64,000 bases of DNA from Scolanthus callimorphus (lineage: Eukaryota; Cnidaria; Anthozoa; Actiniaria; Edwardsiidae), in assembly GCA_033964015.1 (NCBI GenBank), contig CM066920.1, positions 11,561,912-11,625,911 of the forward strand. The letters are read 5' to 3'. The notes below the pieces were generated by a model. It saw only the letters and a list, made by a program, of their open reading frames with translations, ran no database searches and was not told where the DNA came from. The translations under genes were made by a program, and so were the position numbers. Positions 42,880-55,858 of the stretch are shown piece after piece. Position 1 is the stretch's first letter; every line of letters begins with the position of its first letter.

Positions 42880-44583
42880 CATTCGACCAAAATTGCCTGA
42901 AATTCAGATTAGAATCCAAAGTTTCCAGGAATTTTTTTGTCACCTCCTGAGGTGGAATGGCGGGTTGCATTCGACTAAAGCAAAGGAGACTTCTGGTAAC
43001 ACCGATAGTTTGGCGTGTTCCATTCATGACACCGTCCCAGTCGACACTGAAAAGTTTTGGAAATTCGAACCGGTAATAAATTTTTATACCCAAGGGTACT
43101 TTACAGTAGTTTTATTGTCACTCACAATAAAAATCGAGGACTTATTCTCAGTAGGGGTAGGAGGACTTCCTACAAAAATTTTAGCCCAAGGACTCTAACA
43201 ATCGTCGGGAATTTTGACTTTCACCCTAAAAGTTACCACAAGGGCGTGGCTCAAACAAGTTTTTTACCCTGAAAGCTAAAGATACCCATCAAGAAATTTC
43301 CGTCTTTGATCAAAATGGAAATACAGCTTTTTGTTGCAGATCAAGATCACTCGTAAGAGACAAAACCCGTGATTTTAACCCCTAAAAGATACGACGACAA
43401 TCCCTAAATCGACCCAAAATATGGGAGTTCCCCCCAGGCACGTGGCAAGGTAAAAATATTGGGGGGGGGGGGGGCTTACGTGAAAAGGCCTAACAATGTT
43501 CAGAGAAGTGAAATGATAACTAACGTTTGGTGACTAGCTACCAGCTACCGATTTACGTTTGAGTAGACTTTGATACAGAGTTGAGGCGTTTGCGCTAAAT
43601 TTGCCCATGAACTTCTTTACCTCCAATAGACAAGTCCTATAGAACAATTATTGAGCTATGATCAGCCTTTTATGCACAGTTGAATGGATACGTCTTTACA
43701 ACCACTCAGTTGCCGATACTAGAATTTGCGCTCACTTTCAATTTCAAGAGAAAAATATATCTTTATTATCACAATTATTGGGACTCGAGCCCCCCTAGGC
43801 GCCCTCCCCTCCCCCCCCCCCCCCCCCCCATTTCCGTGTCGGGCTTTCAATCCTGAACCCCTAAAATAAAAATGTTTCAATTACCCCACAGTAACCGGGC
43901 TAGTAGGTCATGTTAGGTTTGAACGTATTTGTGGAATCAGCATGAAACTTGTCACAGAATCTCACCCCATGCAGGCAAGACATAAGCACAAAGAACTTGA
44001 CACAACATGGTAGAAATAATTTTATTACTGAAGTCCATCACAAAGACGTCTTCTTATTGTAAACCAGGTCTCTTACAGAGCTACTGGCAGTCAAAATGCA
44101 AACGACGACCTAGGAGACAAAATTTTCTTTATACCACCAGACAGAGTACACACTGGAAAACAGAACAAAGGGAGAAACAACTTTATGGAATAAGAACATG
44201 AATTGAAAATTTGGACAAGTTTTTGTTATGCATACTGAACTTTAACACCAGGGGCGGCTTCAGGAAAGATGAGGCGAGGGGGCCGCCCCCCTTTCTTAGG
44301 AGATTTTCCCATACACTTACTGTATTTGCTGAAGGAAATTTGCAATTTATGTGGTCCTATATTCTCACTCTCCGGGTCCCCCTTTCTGAAATTTCTGGAG
44401 CTGCCCCTGACACTCCAATTTGGACAAGTTTTTGTTGCTGTGTACTAAACTGAAACACTCCAAATAAGGCAAGTGTTTTGTTTTGTATATATATTACGTG
44501 TTTTATCTTTCTTAAATCAAGCCAAGCCTGGAGTTGAGAATATCATAAAAACTAGTACGAATAAGTACAACGTAATAAATGAA

Positions 44584-45335
44584 TTACTGCGGTTTTCGTA
44601 ATTCTGCGAACTCTCGCTAACGATTTCCAGCCGTAAAACCGCCTTCTGGCTTCCGTCAATCAAAGCCCCGAGTCTTTTCGTCGTTACTCTTTGTGCTTTT
44701 TGATTGGCCAGCGCCTAAGCAGTGCTAAAATGGCTAAGCAGTGCTAAAACGTTACGTGCTGGCCAATCAAAAAACACAAAGAGTAAAGCCGGGGAAATAC
44801 GAGGCACAAAATCCCTCAACTTGTCGCGCAACATTGTTGCGTTGCAAGTTGATGATCAATGTAGCGCGTTTTTCATCTCGCGCCACAACCTGTCGCGCAA
44901 CAAAAACATTTGTTGCAGGTTGTGAAAACTTGTTGCGCGAAGTATAACGCGGGTCTACTTTGAGACACAAATTCTGGCTCTGTTGCTCGTTTTTCATCAA
45001 ACACACAACTTGTCGCGCAACAATTTGCCTACAATTCAAGTTGATTAGTCAATAGAAATGAGATGCTAAGGGGCAAAATCTGCCTTGGGCTCGCGTGTGT
45101 GATCATCAAAACAAAATGTTGCGCGACAAGTTGTGAATTTGATGAAAAACGAGCAACAAACATTAGACATGCAACGCAACAATGTTGCGCGACAAGTTGA
45201 TGGTTTTTGTGCCTCGTATTTCCCCGGCTTAACGACGAAAAGACTCGGGCCTTTGATTGACGGAAGCCAGAAGGCGGTTTTACGGTTGGAAATCGTTAGC
45301 GAGAGTTCGCAGAATAACGAAAACCGCAGTAAAAT
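44584..45335. repeat. Foldback element split by a younger MITE
   Basis: Outer arms TACTGCGGTTTTCGTAATTC to GAGTCTTTTCGTCG (44586-44690) and their complement (45232-45333) form a large palindrome. A second element is nested between them (44787-45229). Lies in the spacer between FANCF and RPN1 (42561-45516), where no gene is seen. Confidence 0.85.
44787..45229. repeat. MITE, TIR AGCCGGGGAAATACGAGGCA, TAA duplication
   Basis: Ends AGCCGGGGAAATACGAGGCA and TGCCTCGTATTTCCCCGGCT are inverted; flanks TAA at 44784-44786 and 45230-45232. The interior repeats TTGTCGCGCAACA and its complement many times. TAA targets are used by PIF/Harbinger elements. Confidence 0.9.
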
Positions 45336-45516
45336 AGCACGATGTAGCACTAGCCACAGCATTGAGCCTTATGAAATTATCCTAGAAGAGTTTTTATACA
45401 ATAAGATATTCTAAATGAATTTGGTTTACGACTAGGAATGATTTTGTCTTAGTGTTTACGAGTGCATTAAATGGTGAAAACATGATCTAATGTGTTCCTA
45501 ATTATTATTATTATCA

Positions 45517-48500
45517 TCAGAAGGTAGCTGCAATGGCTTCGATATCAGCGCTGATCTTCTCTCGCTTCGCCTTGCTTGAATTTTCGTTGTCTACATAGGT
45601 CTGCTTGTTCATTTTCCCATTCACAACTTTCTCCGCCATAACTATGGCCTGATCGAGTAACTGTTTGCGCTCGTGTTCTTTGCGCGCAACCTCACTTATC
45701 TGAAATAAAACAACGTTATTTTGTCAGTTCTATCGTGGCTTTGATGACATTTTATGCCTTCAAGAAAATCGATGTTCACCCAAAGAATCCAGCTCAGAAA
45801 ATAACCAATCAGAAACGAGAAATCTCAATTTTGCTGCCAAATGGCTTCCCTATCAGTCAATCAGCATCAACATAATTCACAACTTGCTTCTGAATAGCTT
45901 CCATGTAAAGCAATCACAAACCCGATTCTACCCTAGCAGAGGCTTTTCCACTGTATCTCTCTTTTACGTTCACCTAATTTATTCGCGATTCGGCGTTCGC
46001 GTTGTTTTCTCAGCTAAGCGAAATACAGAGGCGAATGAAGACTGGAAATTTCTTACAGGAGAGTAACCAGATTCATGTAAAGAAAAATAAATTTAGTATT
46101 AAAACAGACCAGTGCAACACAATTTCAAGAAACTTTGCATTATTCAATGCACCTACAACTCAACAATATATTTAACCATTATCCTGCGAGATTGCGCAGA
46201 ATATCGTCTGATACTTAGCCGACGAGGGACGAAGTCCCGAGTTGGCTAAAATCAGACGATATTCTGCAAAATCGAGCAGGATAATGGTTTTATTATTCAG
46301 CACATCGATAGCACAAAAACCCCCGAAAAAAATGACTTTTGTGTATTATTTACGAGCTCAAAACATCATATTTTCCTCAGAGACGGATATCGCAGGATAG
46401 CTGTCATGTACAGAAGACAGCTATTGGCGTTCCAATGACCATATTTGGGCAGTGCATTGATGTGCTGAATAATAAATACCAACATTTGTTTTTAGCTGTT
46501 TCGCATTGTAAGTTTTCAAAATATTGATCTGGCTTATGGGGTGTGGGTTTATCTGTCAAAACCGTAGTCGACGTTTATGAGCCAATCAGCTTCTTGACTT
46601 GTTTCACTTAGTGCAATAAGCTGGCTTCCGTGACGACATTTTCCCAAGGCTACGTCCACACTACGCCGGCTAAATTTGCACAGACGGCTTATTATTTTTT
46701 ACGGTTCTGCCTTTTGTCCATACTACCCCGACAAGTTCCCGCCCGAAAACGGAACTTTTCGAAGACGTTGCGAAAGTGAATAAATTTGAAAAGAACGCCT
46801 TATTTGAAAACGCCTGAACGCCTGATTTGAAAAAGACCAGATTGGTTTTAGCTATTTACAGTAACAACAAAAACACCCGCTAGACGCACCTTCTCCACTG
46901 CATCTGACTGCTCCTTGGCCAGTTGGCTCTGCAGCTGAGTGATCTGGTTACCAATGGCTCGGTAATCAGTGTCCAGCTTCTTCCTGGCATTGGCAAAGGC
47001 AGTGGCATCCTTACTGGACTTGTACTTGCCAATCGCATCAGTGTACACATTGTACAGGCCACTGCGGCGATCAATGAGGCGAAGGACCTCCTCGATCAGG
47101 CCAGCAGCGCGCATGCGGGACTCACTTGCTTCATCCTGGTTTGAGGAACAAAGCCTAGGTTAGACCATTGTAATGAGCTTAAAGGGAGTAGGGAAATATC
47201 TAGTTGCCATGGAATTCGTTGCTATGCATGGGTTTCCTGTGTCATCAAAAGTGGAGTGCATAGAGCAGATTTCGTATGACTGTGAAAAGTGCCGCGGTAC
47301 GGCGCGGTACTGTCGCAGTGGCGGTACGGAACCTGGCCTGCTGTAGATGGAATGAAATCGCCAATGAAATCGCGTAGTCGCGGCACGGTCACGGTCGCGG
47401 CGCGGAACAACTTTGTCGCGGTACTTTTCACAGTCATACGAAATCTGCTCTATCATCTCCTGAAACAGCGGGAAACCGTTGTTACTATACCACTGTATGC
47501 ATTGCTACGCGACCTTCAAAATTCACTGTTGCGATTCTCAGCAAAGGAACTGTAACGTTAATTTTCTTGAACCAGAAAGTTAAAATTCGAGCCAAGGAAG
47601 ACAGAGGATAGCTTAAAACCATTTTGGTTGATATGGCAATCAATTTTGAGCCACTGAAGTGACCGAATCCAGCGTTTTGGATTGATTGACGGCTAAAAAT
47701 CAACAATCGCCCATCACAACATTGAATTTTGAGGTCACGTAGCAATGCATACAGTGGTAACCAAACAAAATGTTTTATGAGAATAGCTTAACATTTGAGT
47801 TAAATTAATTTGCATTATAGTCGTCTGTCATGCAGTGGATATCAGAGCTGGAAATTTCTGCTGGTCATTGGACACTCTCCGATCAAAGTCGACAAATGGC
47901 TGAACAAAATTGTATATGATCATTGAAATGGTGCCAGTCGATCAAGCGATCGATTTTCGTTGGCAAATGCGCAATCATATACAGTTAAAATAAATATTTC
48001 ATTGGACAGATGTCAGTTCAATTGACAAAAGAAATATTCACAGCTCTGGAATGGAACTGGAATGCTATGAAATCACCTTCAAAGTGAAAAAACCCTCCTA
48101 TTTTATCTTTCAGGGGTTTCAATAGAAGGCAGCTACTGTCTACTTCACTGCTGACCTCCAGGAACTTCAAAAGTCCATAAATTGATTCTTTTGTTCTCAA
48201 TAAAGCTCACAAATATATTGAAAATATTAATTTACCCTCAAAACGCAGGAAAACGCCTTTTCTGCTACCAAAATTTCAAAATTTCCTGCGGGCATCATGC
48301 CTGAAGGCTCAGGCCTTACAGCCTTCGTTGGGACCCCAAACCCAGCCGCTTACTTCCAAAACCTAGCATGCTACTTCAAACCTTATTGAAACCCCTTATC
48401 TTTATACCTTCACCTTCTACAATTTTAGAATTTTTAGTAATATATTTTTTAGAATTTTTAGTAATAATAAGCTAGCTTTACCGAGGCCGCGGACAAACTA

Positions 48501-51500
48501 TATGAAGAGATCCTTTGGCTACAGTGGGGCATACTCTGGAACAATCTTTCAAGTGAATTTCGTTCAACAACCACCTTACGTCAATTCAAGAATGGTTTGG
48601 AAAACTGTGATTTCTAAACCAGTTTCACACACAGCAAACCTGTAAACCAGTAGTAGTTTTATACATGTTTATTTTTATATATAATTACATGTATACTGAG
48701 TGTTTTGTCCGTGTATAAATCTGTCTGTCTGTCTATGGCACAGCACATTTATTTTACCTTGCTTATGGAGAAATCCATGCGCACATAGATGATAACAAGG
48801 ATGAAAAGCAGGTAAAATGAGCCCACAATCAGGAGGGGCTCCTGGAGCATCATGGTCTTGTTGAACGTGTATTGAAGCTGAAAAAAACAAGGATGGCAGC
48901 AGTTTTACATATCAACAATATTTGTGAAGAAAATAACAAAAGTTACTACAAATCTGAAAGTATCAGAAGGGTTCACAATGACCCAAGCACCCTTCTATTT
49001 ATACACACATAACTGAACTGTCCTGGGCATTTATTTAATGTTTTTCTAACTGGTCGCCTGAACATAACTTTTGGTCACAAGGTGGCATTAAGCTTGAAAA
49101 AGAGTACCAAAATATTTTGTTGTCAGCTAGCACCTAAGTTCAAATTTTTAGGCACCTACAGTTGCAGCCTGGTGGTTGCCCAAGCGATCAGCTACAGGGC
49201 CCGACATTAACTTATTTTGCTAGGTGCCATTGGCGACTAAATCATTTGAATTTGGCGACTAGCTCTAAAATTTTGGTCGTCAAGTCCCCATATTTAGTTG
49301 CCATTGGCAACCATTTGGTTGCAGTGTCGGGCCCTGAGCTGGTGAAAATTTCTAGGGTGTTTCTAATAGGGGAAAACACTAAATTCCATGGCCCAAGCAG
49401 ATCTTTAAAAAGTAATGTAAATTACCACAAAATCTTGGATGTGTTGTTCCACTACATTAGTCTTGTATGCTACTACAACTGGTCGTCCAATGGTGTCCAG
49501 GTAGGTGTGTTGTGCCTCACGCTTGCCCTCAACAACAGGGAAAGGGGTCTTCAGTTTTATGTCCCTGTAAGTTAAACATATATAATCACTATAAAGTATA
49601 CCAAGGGATAAAAACAGCGGCTGGAAGGATGGCAGACACAGAACCTTGTTTCTGACTAGCCATATACACCTGTTTCAATTAACGTTGCTCTGCAAAATGT
49701 AAAACCATGAACCATAAGTCGTAATGTTAATTCCTGTCTAAAACAAAGCGGCCAAATTGTGTCTCAAAGTAGTAAACAAAGTGCAATTGGGTTGTTTTAG
49801 TTAGTTTGGTTTGTCAAACTCAAGGAAAAAGGAGAAATAGCATCTTCATTATGATGCATGGTTTTACGTTTTGCAGAGCAACGTTAATTGAAATAGGTGT
49901 ATGTACAAGAGATGAAGACTTGTGTTATGAAGCCAGTCAAAACTCAATTTTGGAGGGATATTGTCCAATGACTGGCTTTTTAAAAGGGGCACTCGCATGC
50001 TTAAATTTTGCACAACCTGTCAAAAAAATAAGTCTAATTCTAATCACCAAAAATACATTTCAGTTTACTGGGAATAACCAAAATAACAGTCCAGGTTTGT
50101 TAAATGACCTTCAAACTGTTAAATCAATAGAAATCTATAGTGTTTTTATATATTATCAAGAGGATTGAATTGGATTGCGTTATGAATTATTTGCTTGTCA
50201 GGCAAAGCGTGTAAGTGCCCCTTTAAGTCCTGGTACATGATTCCAAAACCTGCAATAGTGTAGTGGTGCAATCTTTTGAATCTGAATTTAGAAATGAGTG
50301 ATCTGCAAACTATGAGTAACTGAATTATTTAAAAGCCCATGAACAACTTACTTGCTTCCCTCTGGTAAAATCACTTTGAGAGTCATTTTGTCAACTACAA
50401 AGTCATCATATATATGGTCAACAAATCTCATCTTCAGGGCAAAGTTATTACCTGGAAAACAAAGAAAGGTTGTTAACAAAACAGCAACTTAGTTGGGTTA
50501 TTCAATAAACCTTTTCACAGTTCCTTGCTCTTATGTGATTCAAATTGTTAAATTCAATTGCGCCCGTGGGGGTCGCTTTTGCGACTAAGTTTTTCTCTTT
50601 TGCGACTAAACTCTGTCAGTCAGTCGAAGTTTTGCAACTCACTTCCTGTCTAACTCGCTGGTGCAAGTTCAATTTTTGCGACAAACATTTTAGAAAATGC
50701 GACTAGAATTTTGAAACTTGTCAAAAAATTTCGACTGGACTTTTTTTTAATTTGCAGCCCTGAAATTATATCCTGGAACCAGCTACTAGTGTGCACAAAT
50801 ATTAAACAAACAGTTAGAGCATTAGCAGTTACTTGATAGAGAAGAAACTATACTTTTTCACTTGGGTTTTCATTTTCTTTTAGAAGTACTAGGCTTATCT
50901 CCAATGTAATTGCATTTAGAACTTTAAGGAATGGTTCCTGATAATGCAAAAGCATTCCTACCTATGATAAATTCTTTTCGGTCCTGACTACAGCTTTGAG
51001 AATTAGCTCTCCAAGTAAAGTTTAGAGAGAAAGAAACTAAATCTGTTCATGATAAGTCTGGAGGATGTCATAATTTGCAACCCAAAATCAGATTCATGAA
51101 ACTGACTGATTCAACCACATTTAAGTTGAAACATTTTTCCAGGAGTTTTCCAGGATTTTCCACAAAATTCCAGGAATTTCCAGAATTTTTCACAAAATTC
51201 CAGGAATTTCCAGGAAGGAAATGAAAATCTAGGATATTCCAGCATTTCCAGGACGCATACAAACCCTCATAAATTCAATTCCAACTCCAGGTACCAACTC
51301 ACCAGCACTATACAGATACTCATAACTAGGAACATTATAACCAATTAGGTATCGAGTCTGCCAACCACCAAACAGAGGGAATCTTGGTCTGAGCTCAAGC
51401 TCGACAGAGTCATCCTGTGAAAACATATGACTGGTGGAAATGTTGCCAATCTCGTCACGTAGTAGACATCTGCTGCAGCAGCTGGGAGGACAGACTTGAA

Positions 51501-54500
51501 CGACTTGATGGAGGTCGGGGCAGGTGTTCTCTGGTAGTCATATCGGGAGAATGAACCCTAGAAATATGACAACAAAGATTCTTTAAGTATAAACTATTAA
51601 TAGCGCTGCGCACAGATTCTAAGACTCACACAAACAATCCCTCTGAAATCCTATTCAGAAGGATTGAGCTCGAAATACGAGCTAGGGTATAGAAGCTCTG
51701 CTATAATGAGTGGACCTACCCGTTTACCAATTTACGTTTACCAATTTCATTTTGTATCATTGTTTAGAGAGAAAACAGAGAAAATGGGAGGTAAAAAACG
51801 TTTATTTGCTTCTCTGAGTTTTTCTGGATTGACATGGAAGAGCCTTTCTGGATGCCGCTAAATGTGGGACAAGGGCAATGAAATTACCAACAGGAGAGTG
51901 TGTATGTGTCATTATGACTGGAATACAAGTATATAGAGACCCGGCGTAACAAATTGATAAATGGATAACCCAACAAAATCGATATTTGTCGATACTAATC
52001 GATTTTAATCGATTGATTTTATCGGTAATCGATAAAAATTGATCGCTAGCTCTGTTGTGATTATCGATTTTTCAATAATTATATCGATTTTCATCGATTT
52101 TTATCGACAGGCACAGGATTGATTAATGTATCGATATTCTTTGAAAGATGCCTCTAATAGAAGAAATTCCACTTCTAGTCTTGGGTAGTCGGATCCGGGT
52201 AGTCTACCTTGGAAACCAGAGGCTCGAGGTCCAAAGAATTTAAAAGATCGAGTTTCGTGAGAAACAACAAAAACGTGAGCGGGCAGAGTTTCAGCTTCTG
52301 GTCCCCACAGTATTGGGGTATATAGTAGTCCAGAATCTTCTCGGATCTTTGTCTTAATAGCATGGTATAGTTTGCTGCTCGTCTGCTGCGTTCTTGGTCG
52401 AGACACAATAAAATTAAAATAACTTTTATCTTTGGAACTGTGTTATGCTATACTTTCGATATCAAGTGATATCAATTTTTTTCGATCTGTTGGGGATGGC
52501 TGTGACTATCGATTTTTATCAATTGCCGATATTAATCGATAATGATCGGTCAATCTGATCGACAAATATCGATTTATCAATCAGATTTCGATGATCGATT
52601 TCTATCGATTTGTTACGCCGGGATAGAGAACACATCAAAGAGCCTGAGTCAGCGTCCATTTTGTCAGCCTAGTAAAATTCGGTAGATTTAGGGAAAGTAG
52701 CGTGATATTGTTTTCTTGAATTTGGTAAATGAAGAATAAAACTTTGGTTGTAGTAGATGAATATTTTGATATTTCTAAGCGGAATTTGTCTTCTACTATT
52801 GAATGTAAACAATAACAAAGGAGTGGCTGACAAGGCCTCTTTAACATCTCTGATAATAATAAAATTTTGTTTGTATGCATGTGGTTATTCTGAGATTTTT
52901 TCATGTCATGAATTTGTCATCTAATATTGAATGAAAACAATAACAAAGAAGGGGTTGGCAAGGGCTCTTCAAGCTAATCACAACATTTTGACTATACAGT
53001 CATACACTGTAGTGGAATAAAGTGAATGGTCTGAACCCAGGTGAGGTAATGTTGGAAGCAGTGAGATCACAGTCCTTCTCAGGGCCACTCTCACCCGGAT
53101 GATCTCTCTGCTTTCAACAACACTGTAGGGTGGAATAAAATCAGGACTGTGTACCTTCAGCTCTGCACCAACATGTTTGATATGGTATGTCTCTTCTACG
53201 GCAATATTGCCCCAGTGAGATACCTCAACCACACGCAGCATGTCAACAACCTGTAGAAATATACAATGAATAACATGTCAATGCTTAGCAATTACAAGAA
53301 AAACAATAAAAAGAAAAAAAAAGGGGGGGGGAAGCCAGCAAAGAAAGATACCCATTGAAAATGCTTATCTAAGGGATGGCCACTCTTTGTTGAGGCAGAA
53401 TTTTGTGCCTCTAGTAACAAGCTGCAATGCGCAGAAGGCAACAAATAAGGGTAACATTTTGTTACGGTTTCAATAACTTTTGAATAGATAATTACTGTAA
53501 TTCAAATAGGCAGACACATATAGTGATTGTTTGGGGGAATCATTCTGATCCAGTGGGTTTTTTGACTTTTGAAGTGGATAAAGGTAAAATAGGCAGTGCT
53601 CCCACATATTAAAGCAAAAATTCTTGGAAATTATGCTGATTGCACCCAAGAGACTGCCTTCTATGAAGCCCTGCTGCTTGAGCTTTTTTTTTACTACCAT
53701 GCTACATTACTGTACATTATTGTACTCACAGCCATGAATGGAGCATTGTTCTCAAAATGGATTTTCATGTTGCTCTCCTTGAAAGCATCAACATTATGAT
53801 AAGGGCCATAAGAGATTGTGCTATCTGACTGACTGCTAGGCTTCAGTTTGCTGTACGATTCAACAGATGATGATGCCAAGTTGACAGTAGTGGATTGCTG
53901 CTTGCTCTTGTAAGGACTAAAGACATAGTGGTTGCCAATGAACTGGACTTGCTGCTTTTCAGTTTGGCTGACTTTGGATGGGAATGGTCTCATGGCATGG
54001 GCAAAGACCTCATCAACAGTGACCTCAGTTGAGCTGCCAGGTCCAAGCTTGGAAGGGAGCTCCACTCGGAAAGCTTTGACATTCCTAAAGGGAAAATACA
54101 CAGTATTTTAAGATTTATATTTAAATATGTTATAGTAGTTTTTGCAGTAGATAGAGGGGTTTTCGAAGTACATTACCTCCCAATGTGTTAATGAGTTCAC
54201 CCCAGAAAGTAAGGTCACAGTAAAGAAATAAGAGACTTTTTTGTTATTTTTTAAATGTCTTTGAAACCATTTGCTTCCATGAGCTGCATAGTCATAGTCA
54301 TTTTAAGAAATATGATGTCATCAAAACTAGAAAATTGATATCTCGGGAATCGGTATCTATGATTTCACCGAGGTACTCGGTGCCTTTTGATTACTTAATT
54401 TCCAGCCCTGAGTAAAAGAATTAGTATTCTTGTGCTAATACAGCTGGAGGCATCACAAAATGCAATTATTATTGAACACCTATTTATACCACATGGAAAC

Positions 54501-55328
54501 AGAAGTGGCTTTTAAAATTAAAAGGGCAAGAGAAAACTATTTTCAAATGAGTCAGCTTGACTCTCAAAAACATTAATATTTGTATACATTAATCTGTGTT
54601 TACTAAAGTTTCTGATTTCTAAATTTCTGGTTTAAAAAAAATTCTGCTTTTCTGCAGATAATAAAATATAATGAAGGACTTTAGGGGGGAGCGTTTCAAG
54701 ATAAATGAAGCAGGATTTGGATTTAAATGAACCTAAATGGAATATTAGTTGCTATTAAACAGCGTGCATCTAGGACAAAAGACAAAATATTATTGTTAAA
54801 GAATACCATGATACACAATCGCGTCTGTACCTATGCGATCCAAGGACCGTCTCCCTCAATTTCAAGGTGACTACTTCGTCGTCGCTGTCTTTAGCCTGGA
54901 AGACAAAATATCAGAGCTGTTACTAGGAGAAATCGAGAATTTGTAATCAGCTCGAACTGTGAATGGACAGTGAGTAAAGAAATCTACGATTTGAATGGAA
55001 TAATAAAAACATTGATGCAAGATCAAATTCGGTGCAAGAAAATCGGTTCCCTGAAAGGGAACTAAGTTACGATACTTACAGAAGCAGAAATAAGTGCGAG
55101 ATTATCAGCTAACGAAGGATCGACGGTCAGATAGAAGAAGCCGGTGGACTTATCTCCGCCATTTTCTAATGATAGACTAGTCGATACTTTTACAAGTTGA
55201 CTTGCGAGGTCTATCTTACGAGAAACCTTGCTAAAAATTAGATCAGGGTTTATATCTGCATTTGCAGAGATGGAGATGGAAATAAGGATGGCAGCCAGCA
55301 GCCCGAACCCGAAAGATACCCGATTCAT
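45517..55328 (-). CDS. RPN1: Ribophorin I (oligosaccharyltransferase subunit 1), ten exons
   Basis: ER membrane subunit of oligosaccharyltransferase, which transfers glycan to asparagines of nascent proteins at the translocon. Exons: 55080-55328, 54831-54895, 53730-54084, 53155-53250, 51303-51557, 50352-50451, 49426-49564, 48758-48877, 46890-47135, 45517-45699. It has a signal peptide ([20 protein letters not shown]). Lumenal motifs include [54 protein letters not shown] and [16 protein letters not shown]. Exon 8 is the single membrane span ([20 protein letters not shown]), then a charged cytosolic coiled-coil tail. About 602 aa expected (human 607). Exon 5 is 255 bp where frame requires 256: one base is missing near 51460 between DVYY and RDEIGN, so the printed sequence is frameshifted there. 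The neighbouring exons are intact, so a sequencing slip is likely. Confidence 0.96.
46174..46288. repeat. Hairpin MITE, TTA-flanked
   Basis: ACCATTATCCTGCGAGATTG with CAGAATATCGTCTGAT is mirrored by ATCAGACGATATTCTG and GCAGGATAATGGT, with TTA on both sides. A fragment with the same AGACAATATTCTGCGCAATC is at 17566-17600. In RPN1 intron 9. Confidence 0.75.
47262..47451. repeat. MITE, TIR AGAGCAGATTTCGTATGACT
   Basis: Same family as 32157-32330, here with near-perfect ends (AGTCATACGAAATCTGCTCT). The interior has the CGCGGCGCGGAACAACTTTG segment also seen in the other copy. In RPN1 intron 8. Confidence 0.87.
48112..48412. repeat. Second copy of the GGGGTTTCAATA MITE
   Basis: Starts GGGGTTTCAATAGAAGGCAG and ends ACTTCAAACCTTATTGAAACCC. 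It is a reverse-orientation relative of 19045-19315. In RPN1 intron 8. Confidence 0.7.
49984..50225. repeat. Second copy of the AAAGGGGCACTCGCACGCTT MITE
   Basis: Left AAAAGGGGCACTCGCATGCT and right AAGCGTGTAAGTGCCCCTTT; interior collinear (inverted) with 10044-10282. In RPN1 intron 6. Confidence 0.8.
51940..52622. repeat. 683-bp foldback element with ATCGAT clusters, TIR CCCGGCGTAACAAAT
   Basis: Ends CCCGGCGTAACAAATTGATA and TATCGATTTGTTACGCCGGG; flanks share ATAGAGA (51933-51939, 52623-52629). Both ends carry dense clusters of ATCGATTTTTATCGAT-like motifs around a unique core of about 330 bp. Seven bases of target duplication are visible. In RPN1 intron 4. Confidence 0.88.
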
Positions 55329-55858
55329 CCTTGGATGGAAGAAGATTCTAAAGGATGAATACGTGGAACCTTCACAATGGGTTCAAAGAGAAAGAGAAGA
55401 GACGCGCGCCCGCGATATCAGAGGTCACTACCAGCGGACGTACGACAAAAAAGTAGAAACTAGTACCCAGTTCATTTAATCGAAAAATTACCCAGAAGAA
55501 CCCGGGAAAGTTGACGGCGAGAAAGATCGCGCCGTCAAGCCGTCAATAGCGAGCTTACGAATCGACGACTTTTGCGCGACGACGACTCTCGTGGCCGCTT
55601 GCAGCTTGGTCGACGTCGTGTGAAGGGAATAAGATTACGATCCGAATGCCTGTGGCGACGTGTCTATTTTCACGCGGGAAATATTTCCCGCCAGTTTTGA
55701 GCAAGGCGCGTGTGCGCCGTGTGTTAATTTAATTATTTATTTTTGTAAATAATCTACAGCAGAAAAGTTTATAAGAGCAAGGCGCGTGTGCTAGTTTAAT
55801 TTTATTTTTGTAATTAAAATAATCAACAAGAAAAGTTCATACTACGATAAACGGGAAA
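55329..55858. promoter_or_regulatory. Divergent spacer between RPN1 and the Harbinger transposase
   Basis: 530 bp separate two start codons on opposite strands. The sequence near RPN1 is GC-rich (GAAAGATCGCGCCGTCAAGC, GGTCGACGTCGTGTG, GGCGACGTGTC), and the half near the transposase is AT-rich with a repeated AAGGCGCGTGTG. ACGTG cores could bind bZIP factors, but no element is certain. I infer a bidirectional promoter from position only. Confidence 0.4.

Noticed and set aside
52101..52408. Overlapping minus-strand frames (101 and 77 codons) in the ATCGAT foldback element
   Set aside because: No recognisable domain; both overlap each other in different frames and lie inside a non-autonomous element.
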